Shown here in pieces: positions 52,856 through 61,942 of a stretch of DNA of 64,000 nt. The notes under the pieces were generated by a model, which searched no databases, was not told where the DNA came from, and saw nothing but the letters and a program-made list of their open reading frames with translations. Made by a program: the position numbers and the translations under genes. The DNA comes from Imtechella halotolerans (GTDB taxonomy: Bacteria; Bacteroidota; Bacteroidia; Flavobacteriales; Flavobacteriaceae). The DNA is taken from the NCBI RefSeq assembly GCF_028743515.2, contig NZ_CP117969.2, positions 5,001 through 69,000 on the forward strand. The letters are read 5' to 3'. Each line of letters starts with the position of its first letter. Within the stretch, counting starts at the first letter, position 1.

Positions 52856-55162
52856 TTAGTTTTGATTTTTGTTTTTGAATTTCTCAAAATCAGTCTCTAC
52901 TTCCTGTTTTGGCCAACTATTGTTTGATACATCAATATCTGCTGTTTCTTCATTTGGATCGACCATAAACCTACTAATCTCTTTCTCAGAAGCAATCACA
53001 CGGGTAACTTCTAAATCGTTTTTACGCCATATCTGAACTGGGAATTTTACAACCTCTGTGCTTCCATCTTTGTATGCTATTTCAACAATTAGAGGCATTG
53101 GTATTCCTCCCGGTTTATTGAATGTTACTTCATAAAAGTATTTTGGCTGTTTTAATGCGGCACGCTCTTCTGGAGTGAAATTATCCATTAGATACTCGTT
53201 AAGTGAGGTTGCATTTTCAACAGCTGTTTTTCCTTTTAAGGATTCGTTATAGTCTTCACTTCCTTCTTCAACCATATAAACAAATGGAGGAATATCTTGG
53301 ACAGTAAGGTTTCTACTTTTCAGTAAATCCCTTATTTCTTTGTTAGGAGAAGAAGATACATGAAATTTCTTAACTTCTTTGATTCCTATGTCGACATAAT
53401 CAGTGGTGTAGAACCAACCTCTCCAGAACCAATCTAAATCAACTGCAGAGGCATCTTCCATGGTGCGGAAAAAATCTTCAGGTGTTGGGTGTTTGAACAT
53501 CCAACGTTTTGAATAAGTTTCGAAAGCATGATCAAAAAGATCATGTCCCATTACTGTTTCGCGCAGTATATTAAGAGCGGTTGCAGGTTTGCTGTAGGCA
53601 TTTGGTCCTAACTGGTAAACGTTTTCAGGGTTAGACATTATTGGGGCAATAAATGATTGGTCTCCAGACATATAAGGAACAATCTGTTTTGGCCATCCAC
53701 TTCTAGAGGGGTATTTAGTGTTAGGAGCAATTGCTTCTGGAAATTCTTCTCCGAATTTTTGTTCAGCTAAAAACTGAACAAAGGTGTTGATACCTTCATC
53801 CATCCATCCCCATTGACGCTCGTCTGAATTTACAATCATAGGGAAAAAGTTATGACCAACTTCATGAATTATCACACTGATCATTCCAAATTTCTCTCTA
53901 TCTGAATAGGTGCCATCTTCTTTTGGGCGACCATAGTTCCAGCATATCATAGGATACTCCATTCCTTGATTGTGAGCATGCACTGAAATGGCTTTACTAT
54001 AGGGGTATTCAAATGTGAATCTTGAATATGTTTTTAAGGTACTTGCAACAGCCTTTGTAGAATATTCTTCCCATAAAGGGTTTCCTTCCTTAGGATACAT
54101 GGATATTGCCATTACATTTTGGCTTCCAACTTTCACCGCCATGGCATCGTAAATAAATTTTCTAGAAGTCGCAAATGCAAAATCTCTTACATTTTGCGCT
54201 TTTAGTCTCCACGTTTTTTTCTTGTTTGAGAAGTTTTTCTCAGCAGCTTCAGCTTCCTCCTGAGATACAATAATAACTGGTTTGTCAAATGTTTTCGTTG
54301 CCAAATCCCATCGCTTAAGCATTTCTTTTGAATATACTTCAGCACGGTTTTGCAATTCTCCAGTACCATCTAAAATATGGTCAGCTGGAACCGTAATGTT
54401 TACCTCATAGTTACCAAAAGGGAGTGCGAATTCACCATTTCCCCAAAATTGATGATTCTGCCATCCTTCAACATCATTGTAAACAGCCATTCTTGGAAAG
54501 AATTGGGCAATGACATAGGCACGGTTCCCGTCTTTAGGGAAGAACTCATAACCTGAGCGTGCGCGATCAGTCAAGTGGTTGTTGATGTTATACCACCATT
54601 TAATGGAGAATGATAATTTTTCACCAGACTTTAGAGGTTGAGGTAAATCAATTCTCATCATGGTTTGATTAATGGTATAATCCATACTAGCACCTTTGGC
54701 ATCTTTTACGTGTTCGATGTTAAAACCGCCATCAAAGGGTTCTGAAAGAAAGGTGTTAGTGAACTGATTGGGTTGAAATGCAGGTTGCGCATAGGTGGGG
54801 TTACGCAGCGGAGATGGTGAGTTTTTTTCCCTTACATTTTGATCAAGCTGAACCCATAAATATTCCAAATTATCTGGAGAATTATTGTGATATGTAATGG
54901 TTTCTAATCCGTAAAGCTTCATGTTTTTGTCATCCAGCTCAATATCCATTTTATAATCAGCTTGCTGTTGGTAGTAAGCCGGGCCTGGAGCTCCTGAGGC
55001 AGTGCGGAACATGTTAGGAGTTGCAAACTCATTATACATTTGTCTGAATTTGTTTTGATTAACATGTCCTGTTTCTCGTTCTTTAGCGGGCTCTTCCTGA
55101 GCATACAACATGGTAGCTGATATGGCCAGAAGGGAGCAAAAGACTTGCTTGATGAATTTCAT
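52856..55162 (-). CDS. M1-family zinc metallopeptidase, secreted
   Basis: 768 aa. Signal peptide at 1-21 (cleavage after YAQ region). A beta-rich N-terminal domain precedes the gluzincin catalytic domain with HEVGH-x18-E: VIIHEVGHNFFPMIVNSDERQWGWMDEGINTF (about 430-460). A C-terminal part follows without recognisable T9SS sorting domain (it ends FEKFKNKNQN). The exopeptidase GAMEN motif of classical aminopeptidase N is not obvious; AHNQGMEYPMICW occupies that place. Periplasmic or surface peptide degradation is the likely role. Confidence 0.9.
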   Translation of the reverse strand: MKFIKQVFCSLLAISATMLYAQEEPAKERETGHVNQNKFRQMYNEFATPNMFRTASGAPGPAYYQQQADYKMDIELDDKNMKLYGLETITYHNNSPDNLEYLWVQLDQNVREKNSPSPLRNPTYAQPAFQPNQFTNTFLSEPFDGGFNIEHVKDAKGASMDYTINQTMMRIDLPQPLKSGEKLSFSIKWWYNINNHLTDRARSGYEFFPKDGNRAYVIAQFFPRMAVYNDVEGWQNHQFWGNGEFALPFGNYEVNITVPADHILDGTGELQNRAEVYSKEMLKRWDLATKTFDKPVIIVSQEEAEAAEKNFSNKKKTWRLKAQNVRDFAFATSRKFIYDAMAVKVGSQNVMAISMYPKEGNPLWEEYSTKAVASTLKTYSRFTFEYPYSKAISVHAHNQGMEYPMICWNYGRPKEDGTYSDREKFGMISVIIHEVGHNFFPMIVNSDERQWGWMDEGINTFVQFLAEQKFGEEFPEAIAPNTKYPSRSGWPKQIVPYMSGDQSFIAPIMSNPENVYQLGPNAYSKPATALNILRETVMGHDLFDHAFETYSKRWMFKHPTPEDFFRTMEDASAVDLDWFWRGWFYTTDYVDIGIKEVKKFHVSSSPNKEIRDLLKSRNLTVQDIPPFVYMVEEGSEDYNESLKGKTAVENATSLNEYLMDNFTPEERAALKQPKYFYEVTFNKPGGIPMPLIVEIAYKDGSTEVVKFPVQIWRKNDLEVTRVIASEKEISRFMVDPNEETADIDVSNNSWPKQEVETDFEKFKNKNQN

Positions 55163-55228
55163 AAGTGTAATAATTGTTTTTTAGGGTGTGAAAATTATTA
55201 ATTTTTTTGGTTATGAGATGATTACTGA

Positions 55229-55741
55229 TCATAATTTTAACATATCCGTATTCTTATCTTTCATTAATAAGAAGCTTTTTTTGCGATTATTAATGTTAAA
55301 ATGGATAATGTTTTGTTGTTCCTGAAAAAGATCATAAAGTATATTTGATTCAACCTTGATGCTTTTTAGTGAAGACAATGGTGTGTTTTTTATTTCAATA
55401 TACGTTTTAACCACATCGTTTTCGTATTCTTTTCCGAGAAAGTGTAGTTCTTGTTTCTTTCCATTTATGTGTATAGTAAAACGTGTGTTTAAATACCTTT
55501 CGACATAATAATTGCTGTTTTTTGCTTCTTGTGGTGTCCCAAGGTCCAGAGTTACTCCATAACGTTCTTTAAGTACATTTTCAAAGTCATCAATAAATAT
55601 TCTGGAAGTAATTTGTAGCGATTCTTCTTTGTTAGAATAATTTATCTGGGTTACACTTACATAGAATTTATGGTATGCAGTTGCTGAAATCAGGAATAGT
55701 GCCAGTGTAATTCCTAAGGTGTTTTTAAATATACTACTCAT
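55229..55741 (-). CDS. DUF6702-like exported protein
   Basis: 170 aa with an N-terminal signal sequence or anchor (about 8-22). The mature part reads HKFYVSVTQINYSNKEESLQITSRIFIDDFENVLKERYGVTLDL, then beta-rich text ending in FNINNRKKSFLL. I match it to DUF6702, a small family often found next to M1 peptidases in Bacteroidota (from memory). Function unknown. It lies 66 bp upstream of the M1 peptidase gene on the same strand. Confidence 0.72.
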   Translation of the reverse strand: MSSIFKNTLGITLALFLISATAYHKFYVSVTQINYSNKEESLQITSRIFIDDFENVLKERYGVTLDLGTPQEAKNSNYYVERYLNTRFTIHINGKKQELHFLGKEYENDVVKTYIEIKNTPLSSLKSIKVESNILYDLFQEQQNIIHFNINNRKKSFLLMKDKNTDMLKL

Positions 55742-55914
55742 GTGTTTATTAAATCAAGGCAAGGTAATCAAAAAGTATTTCACACTCATCATAGTTCCTA
55801 TTTCCCTACTTCTAAGAAGGTTTAATGTTGCTCTTATATAAGGGGTAATTTCTCTATTGTTATTACAAGGTATTTCCTTTAAAGAATGAGTACGAAAAAG
55901 TAAATTAGGAGATG

Positions 55915-56667
55915 TTAGTTAGAAAATAATGCATTGAATTGTTCGCTTTGCTTTACTAGAAACTCAATTAGGAAAAATTCATTATTTTTCTTTAATAGGT
56001 CTTGAGAAGGTAGTTTTTCGTCACAATAAAAAAGGTATGCATCTATTTTATCTTGTGGAATTTTTAAACCCTCAGTGAAAAAATAATCATCGTAAACATC
56101 ACGTAATACCTCGCTTAACTTTATACGTTGATTAAATGGAATCTCTTGTTCCTGGTCTTTTTTACCTAAGGCCTTGGCTAATGCTTTAGCTATATTAGTA
56201 ATATTAAGACCGTATTGCATTCCTAGTTCACTATTTGAAAGAGCTTTGTTTTCAATTTTCGTAGAATAGTCTGAAGCATAAAATTCTTTTTTGAATTCTT
56301 CATTTTTGAGTTCAAGGAATTTTTCGCTATCTGAGCTTACCACAACTTCATCAAGTTCGGTGATTTTCTCTTTGACTTCAACAATAAGTCTGTTTTTTCG
56401 TAATATCTCTTCCGTTATTTCAACAGTTCTTAATTGATAATTAATTCCTGAAAACGCGATTCGATCATGCAGTTGCACTAGGATTTCAAATTCTCCTTCA
56501 GAATTGGTTATGGTTGCTTTGTTTGCCGTTGCATTTATGACGTTTAGATCAGAAACATTAAGGTCATTGTACAACACCTTACCACGAAGCAGGACGCGCT
56601 CTTGTGCAAGTAATAGAGTAGGGATTCCAATAAGGAATAGGCATAAAATTAGGATGTTTTTTTTCAT
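55915..56667 (-). CDS. Exported protein with carboxypeptidase-like regulatory domain
   Basis: 250 aa. Signal peptide 1-21 (cleavage after LLAQ). A CarboxypepD_reg-like beta-sandwich covers about residues 25-112: RGKVLYNDLNVSDLNVINATANKATITNSEGEFEI, ending ITELDEVVVSS. This is the module that opens many SusC receptors. Here it is not followed by a barrel but by a helical C-terminal domain of unknown role. It is transcribed towards the DUF6702 gene, with 173 bp between them in which I see no gene. Confidence 0.78.
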   Translation of the reverse strand: MKKNILILCLFLIGIPTLLLAQERVLLRGKVLYNDLNVSDLNVINATANKATITNSEGEFEILVQLHDRIAFSGINYQLRTVEITEEILRKNRLIVEVKEKITELDEVVVSSDSEKFLELKNEEFKKEFYASDYSTKIENKALSNSELGMQYGLNITNIAKALAKALGKKDQEQEIPFNQRIKLSEVLRDVYDDYFFTEGLKIPQDKIDAYLFYCDEKLPSQDLLKKNNEFFLIEFLVKQSEQFNALFSN

Positions 56668-56817
56668 AGTTTTTAAAAAATGATCGAATAGCTAACCGAA
56701 AGTAATTAAAAGATTTTATGTTATTAAAAATAAAGACATCTATTAAATAAAATACAGTTTAAAAGGTAAACTTACGTTAAAAGCATTATGCTTATTAAAT
56801 TTACAAAAAATATAGTC

Positions 56818-57519
56818 ATGAAAAAACTTCTGATAGCAAGTACTTCTACCATACACGGAGGGAGTTATTTATCATATCTGTCTAATGAATTGGACGAATT
56901 CTTTGAAAAAGTAGAAACTGTATTGTTTGTTCCTTTTGCTCGGCCAGGAGGGATTACACATGACGCGTATACAGAAATAGCCCGGAAAGGTTTTAGCTCT
57001 TTAGGGAAAAACGTGGTTGGTTTGCATGAATTTAGGGATGTTTCAAAGGCAATTGAGGAGGCTGAGGCAATTTTTGTTGGTGGCGGAAATACTTTTTTGT
57101 TGGTTTCGCAATTGTATAAGAATGAGGTAATGACTCCTTTAAGGTCTGCAGTATTGTCTGGCACTCCTTATTTGGGAAGTAGTGCTGGTAGTAATATTAC
57201 AGGGTTAACAATGCAAACAACCAATGATATGCCCATTATTTATCCGCCAAGTTTTAAGACTTTGGGCCTTGTACCTTTTAATCTAAATCCTCATTATCTT
57301 GATCCGGATGACCAAAGTACACATATGGGCGAAACTAGAGAAACTCGAATTCGGGAGTTTCATCAATTTAATAATCAGCCGGTTGTGGGGCTTCGTGAAG
57401 GCAGTTGGTTACGTGTAGCTGGAGATGAAATTGTTTTGAAAGGAAAATTGTCGGCACGTATCTTCGAACAGGGGAAAGATCCATATGAATTGTCATCAGG
57501 GAATCTGTTGGAATTTTGA
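56818..57519 (+). CDS. pepE: Dipeptidase E (aspartyl dipeptidase)
   Basis: 233-aa S51 peptidase that hydrolyses dipeptides with N-terminal Asp. Seen: MKKLLIASTSTIHGGSYLSYL start, FVGGGNTFLLVSQLY (about 86-100), the nucleophile elbow GSSAGSN with Ser122, and LNPHYLDPD whose His completes the triad (about 160). The frame is open 10 codons upstream to 56788, but the family begins at MKKLL. Convergent with tRNA-Gly, sharing a terminator. Confidence 0.92.
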   Translation: MKKLLIASTSTIHGGSYLSYLSNELDEFFEKVETVLFVPFARPGGITHDAYTEIARKGFSSLGKNVVGLHEFRDVSKAIEEAEAIFVGGGNTFLLVSQLYKNEVMTPLRSAVLSGTPYLGSSAGSNITGLTMQTTNDMPIIYPPSFKTLGLVPFNLNPHYLDPDDQSTHMGETRETRIREFHQFNNQPVVGLREGSWLRVAGDEIVLKGKLSARIFEQGKDPYELSSGNLLEF

Positions 57520-57524
57520 TGCAA

Positions 57525-57557
57525 TAAAAAAACCGATTCAATTTGAATCGGTTTTTG
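57525..57557. terminator. Bidirectional terminator between pepE and tRNA-Gly
   Basis: Perfect palindrome AAAAACCGATTCAA / TTGAATCGGTTTTT with A-run on the left and T-run on the right. It starts 6 bp after the pepE stop and ends 6 bp from the tRNA-Gly 3' end. Confidence 0.9.
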
Positions 57558-57562
57558 CTCTT

Positions 57563-57638
57563 TGGAGCGGGAGACGAGGTTCGAACTCGCGACATTCAGC
57601 TTGGAAGGCTGACGCTCTACCAACTGAGCTACTCCCGC
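57563..57638 (-). tRNA. tRNA-Gly (anticodon TCC), CCA encoded
   Basis: On the minus strand: acceptor GCGGGAG/CTCCCGC, D arm GCTC...GAGC, anticodon loop CTTCCAA (TCC), T arm with GTTCGAAC, discriminator T and an encoded CCA at 57565-57563. Cloverleaf is regular. Confidence 0.95.
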
Positions 57639-57648
57639 AATTCTTCGG

Positions 57649-57656
57649 CAAATATA
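57649..57656 (-). promoter_or_regulatory. -7 promoter box (TATATTTG) of tRNA-Gly
   Basis: CAAATATA on plus gives TATATTTG on minus, 10 bp upstream of the tRNA 5' end. CAA triplets (TTG on minus) occur at 57673-57675 and 57678-57680, at spacings of 16 and 21 bp. Confidence 0.65.
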
Positions 57657-57687
57657 TAGCAACAATTTTATTCAAACCAAATATTTA

Positions 57688-58113
57688 TTACAATTTTTTA
57701 AAGAAATGATAGCCTAATATTTCGAAGCCCTCATTGTAGTAGAACTTGTGAGAAGGGTAGTTTTGCACATAAGTATTTAATTCACAGGAAGTACATCCTT
57801 TTTCTTTAGCGTATTGGTATACCCAATTAAAAAGTTGTTTTCCTATTCCATTATTTCGGTAGGAGCTTTCAATAAATACATGGTCGGGTTCACAACTTCG
57901 TCCAGCATAGTGCCGAGTCATAAACCAAAGCCCACAACATCCGATTAGAACATCGTCCGAATAAACACCAACGCACTCATAGTTTTGATTAGTCATTTCA
58001 GTGAAGCGTTCTAGTAGGATTTCGTCGCTATGTTTTTGATTTGTAAGTTGTTGTACAAGTGGTATAATTACCTCTATTTTTTCTTTTGGAATGATAGAAA
58101 AAGAGACTTTCAT
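57688..58113 (-). CDS. GNAT-family N-acetyltransferase
   Basis: 141 aa, a complete GNAT fold. VFIESSYRNNGIGKQLFNWVYQYAKEKGC (about 84-112) holds the acetyl-CoA R/Q-x-x-G-x-G/A loop (YRNNGIGKQL), followed by FYYNEGFEILGYHFFKKL. Substrate unknown. It starts 56 bp from a second, unrelated-looking GNAT gene on the opposite strand. Confidence 0.9.
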   Translation of the reverse strand: MKVSFSIIPKEKIEVIIPLVQQLTNQKHSDEILLERFTEMTNQNYECVGVYSDDVLIGCCGLWFMTRHYAGRSCEPDHVFIESSYRNNGIGKQLFNWVYQYAKEKGCTSCELNTYVQNYPSHKFYYNEGFEILGYHFFKKL

Positions 58114-58169
58114 TTTTTTGAATTTATTTGTAAAATTAATGTTATTTTTAGCTAATTAATACATGAAGT

Positions 58170-58622
58170 ATGCAAGTAGATACCATCCAAATTAAATTTA
58201 TAACGCCAGCAGAAACCTATGTTGTGCGTCATCCTGTATTACGTGTTGGAAAGCCAGTTGAATCTTGTAAATTAGAAGGGGATGAAGATCCTACAACCTT
58301 TCATCTAGGTGCCTATATGGATGGCCAACTTGTTGGAGTTGTTTCAATGTTGATTCAAGAATATAGCGGACAATCACATCAAAAATCATATCAGTTGCGA
58401 GGAATGGCTGTGTTGGCTAGTAAGCAAGGAAGAGGGATTGGGGCCCAGTTAATTGCGGCAGCTGAAGAAGAAGTTACAAACCGAGGAGGTGATTTTATAT
58501 GGATGAATGCAAGGCTAAAGGCTGTGAATTTTTATACAAGCTTGGGGTATACAATTGATAGTCCATTGTTTGAAATTGAAAAAATCGGACCCCATTATGT
58601 GATGGTAAAGGAGCTTTCCTAG
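58170..58622 (+). CDS. GNAT-family N-acetyltransferase
   Basis: 150 aa. Acetyl-CoA loop SKQGRGIGAQLIAAAEEEVTNRGGDFIWMNAR (about 89-120), then AVNFYTSLGYTIDSPLFEIEKIGPHYVMVKEL. The ending 'IGPHYVMVK' recalls small GNATs acting on free metabolites (recalled, not verified). Substrate unknown. The next gene starts 35 bp later on the same strand and may be cotranscribed. Confidence 0.88.
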   Translation: MQVDTIQIKFITPAETYVVRHPVLRVGKPVESCKLEGDEDPTTFHLGAYMDGQLVGVVSMLIQEYSGQSHQKSYQLRGMAVLASKQGRGIGAQLIAAAEEEVTNRGGDFIWMNARLKAVNFYTSLGYTIDSPLFEIEKIGPHYVMVKELS

Positions 58623-58657
58623 CCTATAACATTTAATTTTATTAAAAAGAAGTTCTG

Positions 58658-59386
58658 ATGGTTAGATGGAGATCTCTAGTAGTAGTTATAGTTCTACTCG
58701 GGAGTCAATATGTAATGAGTCAACATAAGTATTCATTAGATGAGCTTACTGGTAAGGCGGATGTGCCCTTGTATGGTAAAAACATACAATTACGAAAACA
58801 GGCATATGACGCTTTTGTTAAAATGAGAGCTGCGGCATCCAAGGATGGAATAGCAATTCAAATAGTTTCATCCTACAGGGGATATGCTCGTCAAAAGGCT
58901 ATTTGGGAACGTAAGTATGCTAACTTTCGTAAGCAGGGATTTTCACCAGAGGAAACCGTTTATAAAATAATGGAGTATTCCACTATTCCTGGGACTTCAA
59001 GACATCACTGGGGTACGGATATTGATATTATCGATGCCAACCAACCCTATAAAGGTGATCCTTTGGAATCAGATAAGTTTCATGGTGATGGACCTTTTTG
59101 TGCTTTAAAAGAATGGATGGATCTCCATGCTAATACCTTTGGTTTTTATTTAGTGTACACGGATAATGATAAAAGGACGGGGTTTTATTATGAACCATGG
59201 CATTATACGTATTTGCCACTTTCAGAGGGCATGCTTAATGAGGTTGAAAACCTTCCTCTTTCTGAGGTTTTTCAAGTGGAAGGCCTTTCAGGTAAGGAGG
59301 TCTTTAATGAAGATTTTATGCGAAAGTATATGGATACCTTCATCCTTGGAATTAATTCCAAACTTTTGAAAAGAGACGAATTTTAG
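58658..59386 (+). CDS. M15-family D-Ala-D-Ala carboxypeptidase (VanY-like)
   Basis: 242 aa. Signal peptide 1-21 (VVVIVLLGSQYVMSQ). The M15 zinc site is intact: SRHHWGTDID with His116 and Asp123, and EPWHYTYL (about 178-185) with the third ligand His. SYRGYARQKAIWERK (about 72-86) carries the substrate-binding Arg. It would trim the terminal D-Ala from periplasmic peptidoglycan stems. No vancomycin-resistance genes are nearby, so a housekeeping wall function is likelier. Confidence 0.9.
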   Translation: MVRWRSLVVVIVLLGSQYVMSQHKYSLDELTGKADVPLYGKNIQLRKQAYDAFVKMRAAASKDGIAIQIVSSYRGYARQKAIWERKYANFRKQGFSPEETVYKIMEYSTIPGTSRHHWGTDIDIIDANQPYKGDPLESDKFHGDGPFCALKEWMDLHANTFGFYLVYTDNDKRTGFYYEPWHYTYLPLSEGMLNEVENLPLSEVFQVEGLSGKEVFNEDFMRKYMDTFILGINSKLLKRDEF

Positions 59387-59477
59387 AAATATAAAATCTC
59401 ACTAAAAAGTGAAAGAAACAAGGTTTTTATAACCGCAATTTATGTCTTATTACCCTGCTCTTGCGGTAATTTGTTGT

Positions 59478-59485
59478 TATCTTTG
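59478..59485 (+). promoter_or_regulatory. -7 promoter box (TATCTTTG) of gpmI
   Basis: Perfect TAnnTTTG match ending 18 bp before the gpmI ATG. Confidence 0.58.
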
Positions 59486-59503
59486 ATACTTAAAAAATAA
59501 GTA

Positions 59504-61021
59504 ATGAACAAGAAAGTTTTATTGATGATTTTGGATGGTTGGGGTAAATCTCCAGATCCAAATGTATCTGCAATAGCTCAAGCTAATACGCCTTTTATCG
59601 ATGGATTGTATACAAAGTTTCCAAATGCGAATTTACTTACTGATGGAATGAATGTTGGATTGCCAGAGGGGCAAATGGGGAATAGTGAAGTTGGGCATAT
59701 GAATTTAGGGGCTGGTCGTATCGTATATCAGGATCTTGCTAAAATTAATTTAGCTGTTCAAAATAATACGCTCAAGGATGAGCAGGTGTTGCAGCAGGCC
59801 TTTTCATACGCGAAGGAAAATGATAAGCCGATACATTTTCTTGGGTTGTTAAGTGATGGGGGGGTTCATTCTCATATAAATCATTTAAAGGGATTGATAG
59901 ATGCTGCCAATGATTTTGGGTTGAAAAAAATATTTGTACATGCTTTTACTGATGGTCGAGATGTGGATCCTAAAAGCGGAATAGGTTTTATTAAAGACCT
60001 TCAGGATTACCTAAGCCAAGGAAATGCAAAACTTGCTTCCGTCATAGGTCGCTACTATGCAATGGATAGGGATAAACGATGGGAGCGTGTAAAGCTGGCT
60101 TATGATCTTTTAGTCAATGGCGAAGGAATAGCTACAGAGGATGTTGTAGAGGTGGTTGAGAAAAGTTATGCTGATGGAATTACTGACGAGTTTATAAGAC
60201 CAATTGTTGCCGTAGATACGAACCAAAATCCCTTAGCTACTATTTCCAATGATGATGTAGTGTTAATGTTCAATTTTCGTACGGATAGAGGTAGACAGCT
60301 CACAGAGGTACTTTCACAACATGATTTCCATGAGCAAAATATGCACAAACTGAATTTATACTATGTCACTATGACTAATTACGATGATTCATTTGCAGGG
60401 GTGAAGGTAATTTATGACAAGGATAATATTGAACAGACCTTGGGCGAGGTGTTGTCTGTTGCAGGGAAAAAGCAAATTCGTATTGCAGAGACTGAAAAGT
60501 ATCCACATGTTACATTCTTCTTTAATGGAGGTAGAGAAGTTCCTTTTGATGGTGAACAACGCATACTTTGTCCTTCTCCTAAAGTGGCAACCTATGATCT
60601 TATGCCTGAAATGAGTGCCTATGATATACGAGATGCTATCATTCCTGAATTGAAAAAGGGAGAGGCTGATTTTGTGTGTCTTAATTTTGCTAATCCTGAT
60701 ATGGTAGGACATACAGGCGACATGAAAGCTGCAATCAAAGCGTGCGAAGTGGTGGATTCTTGTGCTAATGATGTGGTTAATGTGGCATTGGAAAATGGGT
60801 ATACTACAATAATAATTGCCGATCATGGGAATTGTGATACAATGGTTAATCCCGATGGTAGCCCTAATACTGCTCATACAACAAATCCAGTGCCTGTGAT
60901 TTTAGTAGACAACGAGCTTCATCAAATCAATGACGGTATACTGGGGGATATAGCTCCAACAGTTTTAAAATTGATAGGAATTCCTCAGCCTGCAGTAATG
61001 ACACAAAAATCGTTGATTTAA
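59504..61021 (+). CDS. gpmI: 2,3-bisphosphoglycerate-independent phosphoglycerate mutase
   Basis: 505-aa Mn2+-dependent enzyme interconverting 3- and 2-phosphoglycerate. Alkaline-phosphatase-like domain: MILDGWGKSPDPNVSAIAQANTP with Asp11, and the phosphoserine Ser61 in MGNSEVGHMNLGAGR. The phosphotransferase insert contains HAFTDGRDVDPKSG (about 145-158) and RYYAMDRDKRWERV. The metal site closes with NFANPDMVGHTGD and IADHGNCD near the C-terminus. Size and order are canonical. Confidence 0.97.
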   Translation: MNKKVLLMILDGWGKSPDPNVSAIAQANTPFIDGLYTKFPNANLLTDGMNVGLPEGQMGNSEVGHMNLGAGRIVYQDLAKINLAVQNNTLKDEQVLQQAFSYAKENDKPIHFLGLLSDGGVHSHINHLKGLIDAANDFGLKKIFVHAFTDGRDVDPKSGIGFIKDLQDYLSQGNAKLASVIGRYYAMDRDKRWERVKLAYDLLVNGEGIATEDVVEVVEKSYADGITDEFIRPIVAVDTNQNPLATISNDDVVLMFNFRTDRGRQLTEVLSQHDFHEQNMHKLNLYYVTMTNYDDSFAGVKVIYDKDNIEQTLGEVLSVAGKKQIRIAETEKYPHVTFFFNGGREVPFDGEQRILCPSPKVATYDLMPEMSAYDIRDAIIPELKKGEADFVCLNFANPDMVGHTGDMKAAIKACEVVDSCANDVVNVALENGYTTIIIADHGNCDTMVNPDGSPNTAHTTNPVPVILVDNELHQINDGILGDIAPTVLKLIGIPQPAVMTQKSLI

Positions 61022-61073
61022 AAGATTGCAAGACGCTTGAAATTTTTTGGCTATCAAAAAAAGCAGGCGTCTG

Positions 61074-61090
61074 TATCTTTGCTATATTTG
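61074..61090 (+). promoter_or_regulatory. Two adjoining -7 boxes upstream of tatA
   Basis: TATCTTTG at 61074-61081 and TATATTTG at 61083-61090. The second ends just 4 nt before the tatA ATG, so transcripts from it would be nearly leaderless; the first gives a ~6-7 nt leader. Confidence 0.55.
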
Positions 61091-61094
61091 TACC

Positions 61095-61379
61095 ATGTTT
61101 CAAGCCATATTTTTATTTATTAGCGGACCAGAGATTATGTTCATCCTATTTATAGTGGTGATGGTTTTTGGTGCTGATAAAATCCCAGAAATTGCAAAAG
61201 GTTTAGGGAAAGGGATGCGTCAACTGCGTGATGCGACTAATGAAATTAAGCACGAAATTCAAAAAAGTGCGGAGAGTAATGGTTTAGACACCAGTATTGC
61301 CAAAGATGTCACTAATGAAATCAATAAGGTGAAAGAAGAGATAGATGAGGCAACCGGACCAATCAAACGTCAATTTTAA
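61095..61379 (+). CDS. tatA: Sec-independent protein translocase TatA/B-like protein
   Basis: 94 aa from ATG 61095. One N-terminal membrane helix (PEIMFILFIVVMVFGADKIPEIA), the TatA hinge FGADKIPEIAKGLGKGMRQLRDATNEIKHEI, and an amphipathic then acidic tail. It forms the pore for folded, twin-arginine exported proteins. The frame is open to 61047, but those residues precede two promoter boxes. No tatC here. It overlaps the next start by one base (TAATG). Confidence 0.92.
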   Translation: MFQAIFLFISGPEIMFILFIVVMVFGADKIPEIAKGLGKGMRQLRDATNEIKHEIQKSAESNGLDTSIAKDVTNEINKVKEEIDEATGPIKRQF

Positions 61380-61942
61380 TGCTGGAGTGGATTCAAGTAC
61401 TAGATCAGAAAGGGATTATTTACCTAAATAATTTAGGCACGCCTGCTCAAGATATTTTTTGGAGTAATGCGACCAAGATTACATTATGGATTCCTCTATA
61501 CATTTATTTTGGCTATCTTATATTTAAGTTTTATTCCAAAAGCGAGGCGGTAAGGATAGCGAATACGATTTTCTTAGCTCTTGCTACAACACTCCTGTTT
61601 ACCGATGTTACCAAAGAATTTGTAGTGCGTGATCGCCCTATTAATGACGTAACTATAGGAGGTATGTTACGTTTGATAATTCAGCCAACCGACTATAGTT
61701 TTTTTTCAGGGCATGCATGTAATGGTTTTACCATTGCTACTTTAATGTATCTGTTTTTGAGGACTAAAACTAAATACGCTTGGATGGTTTTTCTTTGGGC
61801 TATATTATTTAGTTACAGTCGTTTGTATTTAGGGGTTCATTATCCTTCAGATGTGTTGGTCGGTGCTGTGGTAGGCGTAGTTATTGCCTATGGATTTTAT
61901 AGGCTGCACGACATATATATAGAATATATGAAGGGGAAATAA
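61379..61942 (+). CDS. PAP2-family membrane phosphatase
   Basis: 187 aa with about five membrane helices. All three phosphatase motifs are present: KEFVVRDRP (about 81-89), SFFSGH (about 110-115) with the catalytic His, and SRLYLGVHYPSDVL (about 145-158) with the second His. It probably dephosphorylates undecaprenyl diphosphate or phosphatidylglycerol-phosphate at the membrane; the exact substrate is not evident. Translationally coupled to tatA through TAATG. Confidence 0.9.
   Translation: MLEWIQVLDQKGIIYLNNLGTPAQDIFWSNATKITLWIPLYIYFGYLIFKFYSKSEAVRIANTIFLALATTLLFTDVTKEFVVRDRPINDVTIGGMLRLIIQPTDYSFFSGHACNGFTIATLMYLFLRTKTKYAWMVFLWAILFSYSRLYLGVHYPSDVLVGAVVGVVIAYGFYRLHDIYIEYMKGK

Noticed and set aside
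61047-61094. Longer TatA N-terminus (16 extra residues)
   Set aside because: It lies upstream of both promoter boxes and would place a basic, cysteine-containing stretch before the membrane helix, unlike TatA.
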